64,000 bases of DNA from the NCBI GenBank assembly GCA_910585385.1, contig CAJUDV010000010.1, forward strand, positions 1 to 64,000, in the 5' to 3' direction. Shown here in pieces: positions 59,551 through 64,000 of the stretch (the stretch's first letter is position 1; the number at the start of each line of letters is the position of its first letter). Source of the DNA: an uncultured Oscillibacter sp. GTDB lineage: Bacteria > Bacillota > Clostridia > Oscillospirales > Oscillospiraceae. Position numbers and translations under genes: made by a program. Under the pieces are notes generated by a model that saw only the letters and a list, made by a program, of their open reading frames with translations, did not search any database and had not been told where the DNA came from.

Positions 59551-60921
59551 ATGGGTAAATACTTTGGAACCGACGGTTTCCGCGGCAAGGCGGGAGAGGG
59601 GCTCACCGCCTACCACGCCTACGAGATCGGGCGCTTTTTGGGCTGGTACTACGGCCGGGAGGGCCGGGCCCGCGTCGTGGTGGGCAAGGACACCCGCCGC
59701 TCCAGCTACATGCTGGAGTACGCCCTCAGCGCCGGCCTCACGGCCTCCGGGGCGGACGCGTACCTGCTCCACGTCACCACCACGCCCTCTGTGTCCTATG
59801 TGGCCCGGACGGAGGGGTTTGACTGCGGCGTGATGATCTCCGCCAGCCACAACCCCTTCTACGACAACGGCATCAAACTGCTGAACCGGGACGGAGAAAA
59901 AATGGACGAGGCGGTTCTGGCCCTGGCGGAATCGTATCTGGACGGCTGCCTGAAGGTAAACGGACAGCCTGTGAAATCCCTCCCCCAGGCCGCGGAGGAG
60001 ACCGTGGGCGCCGTGGTGGACCACAGCGCCGGACGAAACCGGTATATCGGCTACCTGATCTCCCTGGCGGTATACTCCTTCAAGGGCAAGAAGATCGCCC
60101 TGGACTGCGCCAACGGCAGCTCCTGGGCCATCGCTCCCAGCGTGTTCCGGGCCCTGGGGGCGGATGTATGCGTCCTCAACGACCGGCCCGACGGCCTGAA
60201 TATCAACCGGGACGCCGGGTCCACCCACATCGGGGGACTGCAAAAATATGTGGTGGAGCACGGCTGTGACGCGGGCTTCGCCTACGACGGCGACGCGGAC
60301 CGGTGCCTGGCCGTGGACGAGACCGGCGCCCTGGTGGACGGGGACAAGATCATGTATATCTACGCCCGCTACATGAAGGAGCGGGGAAAACTGGTGACCA
60401 ACACGGTGGTCACCACAGTGATGAGCAACTTCGGGCTGTATAAGGCCCTGGAGGAGGCGGGCATCGGTTACGCCAAAACCGCCGTAGGCGACAAATACGT
60501 CTACGAGCACATGGTCCAAAACGGCAACCGCATCGGTGGCGAGCAGTCCGGGCACATTATCTTCTCCAAGTACGCCCGCACCGGCGACGGCATTCTGACC
60601 TCTTTGAAGCTGATGGAGGTAATGCTGGCCATGAAACTGCCCCTGAGCCGTCTGGCGGAGCCGGTGACCATCTATCCCCAGGTACTGATCAACGTCCGGG
60701 TGAAGGACAAAAGGGCCGCCCAGGAGGACCCGGCGGTCCAGGACGCCGTGGCGGCCGTTGCGGCCGAGCTGGGGGACACGGGCCGCATCCTGGTGCGGGA
60801 GTCCGGCACGGAGCCCCTGGTGCGGGTGATGGTGGAGGCCGAGACCCAGGACCGCTGCCAAACACTGGCGGAGCGGGTGGTAAAGGTCATCCGGGAGCGG
60901 GGCCACGGGGCGGAGAGCTGA
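59551..60921 (+). CDS. glmM: Phosphoglucosamine mutase
   Basis: Interconverts glucosamine-6-P and glucosamine-1-P for peptidoglycan precursor synthesis. 456 residues. MGKYFGTDGFRGKAGEGLT is the family start; the phosphoserine loop is VMISASHNPFYDNGIK; the metal loop is YDGDADRC; GGEQSGHIIF and VRESGTEPLVRVMVE bind the sugar and phosphate. ATG 59551 follows GAAGGAG. Spaced from the ankyrin gene by 31 bases, so they may be cotranscribed. Confidence 0.96.
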   Translation: MGKYFGTDGFRGKAGEGLTAYHAYEIGRFLGWYYGREGRARVVVGKDTRRSSYMLEYALSAGLTASGADAYLLHVTTTPSVSYVARTEGFDCGVMISASHNPFYDNGIKLLNRDGEKMDEAVLALAESYLDGCLKVNGQPVKSLPQAAEETVGAVVDHSAGRNRYIGYLISLAVYSFKGKKIALDCANGSSWAIAPSVFRALGADVCVLNDRPDGLNINRDAGSTHIGGLQKYVVEHGCDAGFAYDGDADRCLAVDETGALVDGDKIMYIYARYMKERGKLVTNTVVTTVMSNFGLYKALEEAGIGYAKTAVGDKYVYEHMVQNGNRIGGEQSGHIIFSKYARTGDGILTSLKLMEVMLAMKLPLSRLAEPVTIYPQVLINVRVKDKRAAQEDPAVQDAVAAVAAELGDTGRILVRESGTEPLVRVMVEAETQDRCQTLAERVVKVIRERGHGAES

Positions 60922-60952
60922 GCCGCCGCCCCTATTTCAGGAGGCGACGAAC

Positions 60953-61615
60953 ATGAAAAAACTCTTTCAGGCAATCCGGCAGGGCAATGACGCTGCGGTC
61001 CGAGCGCTGCTGGAGAAAAAGCCGGAGCTGATCTCCTGCACCGCGAAGCAGCCGCCCAAAAAAGACGACGGCCAGTCCCCCCTCCAGGTGGCGCTGAAAA
61101 CAGGCCGTCTGGAGATTGCGGAATACCTGCTGGACTTGGGAGCAGACGTCAATTTTATGGAGGCGGAGGACTGCGCCAGCGGCTGGCAGGCCCCCGTCCT
61201 CCACGACGCCATTAACGCCGCCGTCATGAACAGCCGGTGGAACGAAAACCTTCAGCCCACAGGCGGCGGAGTCAAGGTCTTCCACACCCAGGCCGAGGCG
61301 GACCGGGCCTTTCTCATTTTAAAGCGGATGCTGGACCTGGGCGCAGACATCCGCGGGGTGGATTCCTATGGAAACACCTGCGTATGGCGGCTCTGTCTGC
61401 AAGCACGGCAGGTCCTGCCCCCGTATAATCACAGCACCTGCGCCGTGGGAAGTACCCGCATCCTGACCCCTGAATTGAAAGAGGATCTCGCGAGAATCTT
61501 TGCTCTCCTGCGCAACCGCGGCATGGATATAGAGTGCATAAAGCCCGGAACGTCCGCAACAGTGCGTGAACTCTACAAAGATGAAACTATCGCACAGTTC
61601 CTGGTCTTTGATTAG
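60953..61615 (+). CDS. Ankyrin-repeat protein
   Basis: 220 residues. The N-terminal half has helix-turn-helix ankyrin units: QAIRQGNDAAVRALLEK, SPLQVALKTGRLEIAEYLL and LGADVNF, followed by LKRMLDLGADIRGVDSYGNT. Cytosolic binding scaffold with no enzyme motif. ATG 60953 follows AGGAGGC. The TAG stop codon is part of the palindromic element that begins at 61613, so the C-terminus may have been changed by the insertion. Confidence 0.85.
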   Translation: MKKLFQAIRQGNDAAVRALLEKKPELISCTAKQPPKKDDGQSPLQVALKTGRLEIAEYLLDLGADVNFMEAEDCASGWQAPVLHDAINAAVMNSRWNENLQPTGGGVKVFHTQAEADRAFLILKRMLDLGADIRGVDSYGNTCVWRLCLQARQVLPPYNHSTCAVGSTRILTPELKEDLARIFALLRNRGMDIECIKPGTSATVRELYKDETIAQFLVFD

Positions 61616-61777
61616 GCCTTGTTTGAAAATTGGCGGAATGCCGGATTGGGGCGGATTTTTTTGCCAGGCAAGGCGATTTGACGCGGGAATCCTGACGGAT
61701 TTCAAGTCAAATCAACGCAGTCCTGGCGGAAAAAGATGCTCCAAGACGGCATTTTGACATTTTTCAAACAAGGCCTA
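61613..61777. repeat. Full-length palindromic element, TA-GGCCTTG family
   Basis: TAGGCCTTGTTTGAAAATTG at the left and CATTTTTCAAACAAGGCCTA at the right are inverted ends bounded by TA, 165 bases in all. The interior has no transposase and is partly shared with 18163-18265 and, more distantly, 49221-49383. TA target duplication and these features suggest a MITE mobilised by an IS630/Tc1-type transposase elsewhere in the genome. Confidence 0.85.
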
Positions 61778-61862
61778 AGCAGTCCTCTTGTCCCCGGAGA
61801 GCGAGACGCATCCGGTACGCAGACAGCCGGCTTTGCTCCGTAAAAGAGGATCGCTCCAGGAA

Positions 61863-61880
61863 AACGAGGCTCGAACCCGC
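61863..61880 (-). other. tRNA T-arm-like fragment
   Basis: AACGAGGCTCGAACCCGC matches the T-arm of tRNA-Gly at 62041-62058 at 17 of 18 positions. Flanking CCAGGAA/TTCCTGG can form an acceptor-like stem (about 61857-61920), but no full cloverleaf is possible. Possible remnant of a duplicated tRNA or an old attachment site. Confidence 0.45.
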
Positions 61881-61990
61881 TTCCCGGCATCCCACGAATG
61901 GCCTTCGGCCATTCCTGGGAGCCCTGCCGAACCTCTGATTGAAAAGGCGCTCCGCGCCTTGGGTGGAGGCAGCGAGTTCGCCTCCTATTC

Positions 61991-62023
61991 AAAAAAACAG
62001 GACATCCAATTCGGATGTCCTGT
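61991..62023 (-). terminator. Terminator of tRNA-Gly
   Basis: On the minus strand ACAGGACATCC / GGATGTCCTGT with a five-base loop is followed by seven T residues, 10 bases after the tRNA 3' end. Confidence 0.92.
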
Positions 62024-62033
62024 TTCGCTCTGG

Positions 62034-62106
62034 AGCGGGCAACGAGGCTCGAACTCGCTACCTCCACCTTGGCAAGGTGGCGCTCTACCAGATGAGCTAT
62101 GCCCGC
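62034..62106 (-). tRNA. tRNA-Gly (GCC)
   Basis: Complete cloverleaf on the minus strand: acceptor GCGGGCA with TGCCCGC, D-arm TAGCTCATCTGGTAGAGC, anticodon stem-loop CACCTTGCCAAGGTG with anticodon GCC, T-arm GCGAGTTCGAGCCTCGT, discriminator T. CCA is not encoded. Confidence 0.97.
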
Positions 62107-62142
62107 GAACAAAAAGTATTCTAGCAGATAGAATCCTCTTTG

Positions 62143-62895
62143 TCAACCCTCTAGCCCAATATTTTCTTCATTTTCCAAAATTTCCTCCGGCGGCGCCTCC
62201 ACCGCCTCTCCCTCCAGCTCCGCCTGACCGTCCACAGGCTCCTCCGGGGGTACTTCCTGATCCAGCAAAAACTCGATCAGTCCCACCGGACCGTCCGCCG
62301 GGTAGTAGAGCACCGGCCACATAGGCCGCTCCAGCAGCCCCCGTTCCTCCCGGACCTGGGTCAGGGCCTTCTCCACCTGAGCACGGCCGTTCTCCTGGCT
62401 CCAGTAGCCCAAACGCACCGCCAGCTCCGTCCGCCCCTCCGTGAGCGCGGTATCCAGCAGGGCGTACAGCGCCTCCGGGCTGGTGGCGTTCACCACAGCC
62501 TGGATCTGCTCCAGCGTCCGGCGGTAGCTGATCTGGAGCTCCACCTCGTAATAGCCCCGCTGGGACTGGCTGGAGGAGGTGATATACTCCACGGCATAGG
62601 CCCCCATGGGGGTCTCCTGCTGGACCTCCACCGTGGCCCGCTCCAGCAGATCCGCCGCCTGGAGCTTGTTCTCCACGTTATAGAGCCGCAATGTGGCCGT
62701 CTCCGTGTGCTGGCCGATAAGAATCAGAAGGTCGTTGACGATGTCCTGGTAGTTCTCCGCCCGCAGGGTGCCGGCGGCCTCGCTCTCCCAGAACTTGCTG
62801 CTGTGGGGCTCCACGGTGCTGTACTCCCGCTCCAGCAAGGGGGTGCAGCCCGCCAGCAGGCACAGCGCCAGCAGCAGTACGCAGCACTTTTTCAC
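62143..62895 (-). CDS. Hypothetical lipoprotein
   Basis: 250 residues. GTG 62895 follows GGGGGAG; signal peptide KKCCVLLLALCLLAGC gives a lipobox at ~17. The extracytoplasmic part is helical and acidic, with ENYQDIVNDLLILIGQHTE, TATLRLYNVENKLQAADLLE and a Glu/Pro-rich tail. No family was recognised. Last gene of the YitT-LUD-lipoprotein operon. Confidence 0.78.
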   Translation of the reverse strand: MKKCCVLLLALCLLAGCTPLLEREYSTVEPHSSKFWESEAAGTLRAENYQDIVNDLLILIGQHTETATLRLYNVENKLQAADLLERATVEVQQETPMGAYAVEYITSSSQSQRGYYEVELQISYRRTLEQIQAVVNATSPEALYALLDTALTEGRTELAVRLGYWSQENGRAQVEKALTQVREERGLLERPMWPVLYYPADGPVGLIEFLLDQEVPPEEPVDGQAELEGEAVEAPPEEILENEENIGLEG

Positions 62896-62927
62896 GGACC
62901 GGCTCCCCCCTCTCGTTTCCCTTCTGA

Positions 62928-63524
62928 TTACAGACCCAGATCCTCGTCCACCAGCAGGATCTCCGTCTCCATGCCCATCATGGGGCCCCACAGCGTCACC
63001 AGCCCCCGGCAGATGCGGTCCGGGCTCTTGCAGTCATAGCAGCGGTCGCCCTTGACGGCGCAGGGGGTCTTCTTTCCCAGCCGCTGGGCATTCTTGGGCG
63101 AGGCGATGTTCCGGGCCCGCCACAGGGCCTCCTCATAGGTGGGGGCCAGCTTGTTGCGGCCGATGACGAGATAGACCTTCTCATGGCCGAACAGCGTGGC
63201 CGCCACCCGGTTTCCATTGCCGTCGATGTTGATAATCTCCCCGGTCTCCGCAAGGCCGTTGGCGGAGGAGAGGTAGACGTCCGTGAACATCCCCTCCCGG
63301 CGGGCGGGGCCGGCATCCTGCTTCCAGTGCCACACCACGGTGTTGTGCTTTCCCAGGGCGTCGTACAGCCCCAGCTGGTCCAGCGTCATGGAGCCGCCGA
63401 AGCCCACGGACTTGCCGTCAACGGCCCCGTCCAGATAGGCGGCGGCCTCCACCCCGGAGGCGAACACCTCCACGGCATAGCCCCGGTCCTCCAGATTCTT
63501 TTTTACGGTGTCAAAGATTCCCAT
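62928..63524 (-). CDS. LUD (LutC/DUF162-like) domain protein
   Basis: 198 residues. FDTVKKNLEDRGYAVEVFAS and KSVGFGGSMTLDQLGLYDAL begin the fold; LSSANGLAETGEIINIDGNG and NRVAATLFGHEKVYLVIGRNKLAP are LUD signatures. CAVKGDRCYDCKSPDRICR holds four cysteines that may bind an Fe-S cluster or metal. Related proteins act in lactate utilisation, but most stand-alone copies have no proven role. ATG 63524 follows AGGGGGAG. Confidence 0.92.
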   Translation of the reverse strand: MGIFDTVKKNLEDRGYAVEVFASGVEAAAYLDGAVDGKSVGFGGSMTLDQLGLYDALGKHNTVVWHWKQDAGPARREGMFTDVYLSSANGLAETGEIINIDGNGNRVAATLFGHEKVYLVIGRNKLAPTYEEALWRARNIASPKNAQRLGKKTPCAVKGDRCYDCKSPDRICRGLVTLWGPMMGMETEILLVDEDLGL

Positions 63525-63561
63525 GATGATACTCCCCCTAAAACTATGTAGTTTCCAAAAA

Positions 63562-64000
63562 TCAGATCTCGTCCTGCCGGTACTCGCCAAAGCCCTCGCC
63601 CAGCACGTCCCGGGCGTCGCATACGATGAGAAAGGCCCCCTCGTCCAGCTCGTGGACCTGGCGCTTGATGTCCACAATCTCCTTCTGCTTAAAGGCCACC
63701 AGCAGCACCCGCTTCTCGTCCCCGGTGTAGCCTCCCTCGCCGTGGAGGATGGTGACGCCCCGGCCCTGCCGGTCCATCAGAACCCCGGCGATCTCCCGCC
63801 ACCTGTCGGAGATGATATAGGCCACCTTGGAGCTGTCCAGGCCGTAGAGCACGGTATCCGTCACCTGGCTGGAGACAAACATGGCCACAGCGCCGTACAG
63901 CGCCGCCTCCAGGCGGCCGAAGGCGATGGCCACCAGCACCAGGGCCGCCAGGTCCGGCACCAGCACCAGCTTACCCAGGGGCAGCCAGGGAAATTTCAGC
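63562..64000 (-). CDS. YitT family membrane protein, N-terminus missing
   Basis: The last ~145 codons are present: one membrane helix (ALVLVAIAFGRLEAALYGAV), then DSSKVAYIISDRWREIAGVL, GRGVTILHGEGGYTGDEKRVLL and KRQVHELDEGAFLIVCDARD, the DUF2179 domain. The frame is open to the window edge, so the membrane N-terminus lies outside. Likely first in the operon with the LUD and lipoprotein genes (37-base gap). Confidence 0.93.
   Translation of the reverse strand, partial: LKFPWLPLGKLVLVPDLAALVLVAIAFGRLEAALYGAVAMFVSSQVTDTVLYGLDSSKVAYIISDRWREIAGVLMDRQGRGVTILHGEGGYTGDEKRVLLVAFKQKEIVDIKRQVHELDEGAFLIVCDARDVLGEGFGEYRQDEI

Noticed and set aside
61702..62112. Long minus-strand frame beginning like AHLVERHLAKVEVASSSLVA
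   Set aside because: This is the usual artefact of translating a tRNA gene (tRNA-Gly at 62034-62106) and runs on through the repeat element.

Overview
This 64 kb window is a GC-rich, gene-dense chromosomal stretch of a Gram-positive, spore-forming anaerobe. It is most likely a clostridial Firmicute of the Oscillospiraceae type (Flavonifractor, Lawsonibacter or Oscillibacter relatives). The case rests on acetate kinase next to tmcAL, an S-box in front of metK, a tryptophan T-box, a two-subunit Fe-S serine dehydratase, a SpoVK-like AAA ATPase, DegV, YitT and LUD proteins, strong AGGAGG-type ribosome sites with frequent GTG/TTG starts, and many Rho-independent terminators. No phage, conjugative element, transposase, CRISPR array or rRNA was found. 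All families were assigned by reading motifs, not by database search.

Layout: (1) 1-5.3 kb: ackA (C-terminus off the window), tmcAL, an RsiV-like lipoprotein, then a self-contained PadR / HAAS-domain / membrane-protein operon under a perfect-consensus promoter overlaid by a long palindrome. (2) 5.3-12.5 kb, minus strand: a three-gene redox/nucleotide operon headed by a ~1600-residue protein that joins an HD phosphohydrolase, a long helical-repeat region, a NadD-type nucleotidyltransferase, an acetyltransferase-like segment and a phosphoribosyltransferase-like domain. A divergent lactate/malate-dehydrogenase-like protein and a flavodoxin-fold reductase follow. This is the best candidate for an undescribed system. 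(3) 12.5-20.5 kb: a lactate-racemase remnant, an inactive-looking rhomboid, S-box/metK, a TetR gene, an XRE regulator fused to a desulfoferrodoxin-like domain, dapF, a dicarboxylate/amino-acid symporter and a TraX-like protein. (4) 20.5-32.7 kb: SMI1/KNR4, serine dehydratase, DegV, two GNATs, a repeat-bearing DUF4397 protein, SLOG and DUF3795 proteins, a methyltransferase, azlCD, argS, DUF1934 and murI. (5) 32.9-44.5 kb: a DUF362 ferredoxin protein behind a MerR-architecture promoter, a small AT-richer islet (XRE plus mini membrane protein), a DUF2974 hydrolase, a complete livJHMGF branched-chain amino-acid importer, and T-box-controlled trpB2 plus a cupin. (6) 45-64 kb: a P-type ATPase, a sodium symporter + RidA unit divergent from a YheO-type regulator, an ApbE / NusG-II / Gx-transporter / AAA operon, an NCS2 purine permease convergent with an 8-oxoguanine/guanine deaminase controlled by a purine riboswitch, glmM, an ankyrin protein, tRNA-Gly, and a YitT-LUD-lipoprotein operon running off the end.

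Intergenic regions carry several families of small palindromic, transposase-less elements. The commonest is flanked by TA and has ends GGCCTTGTTTGA; it sits at about 13.0, 18.2, 27.3, 52.4 and 61.6 kb, and in two places supplies the TAG stop codon of the upstream gene. Regulatory RNA is abundant: SAM-I, a tryptophan T-box, and a purine riboswitch whose terminator overlaps the aptamer in a way that predicts an ON switch. The metabolic theme is amino-acid and purine scavenging and fermentation (serine, branched-chain amino acids, tryptophan, purines) with several redox-linked proteins.
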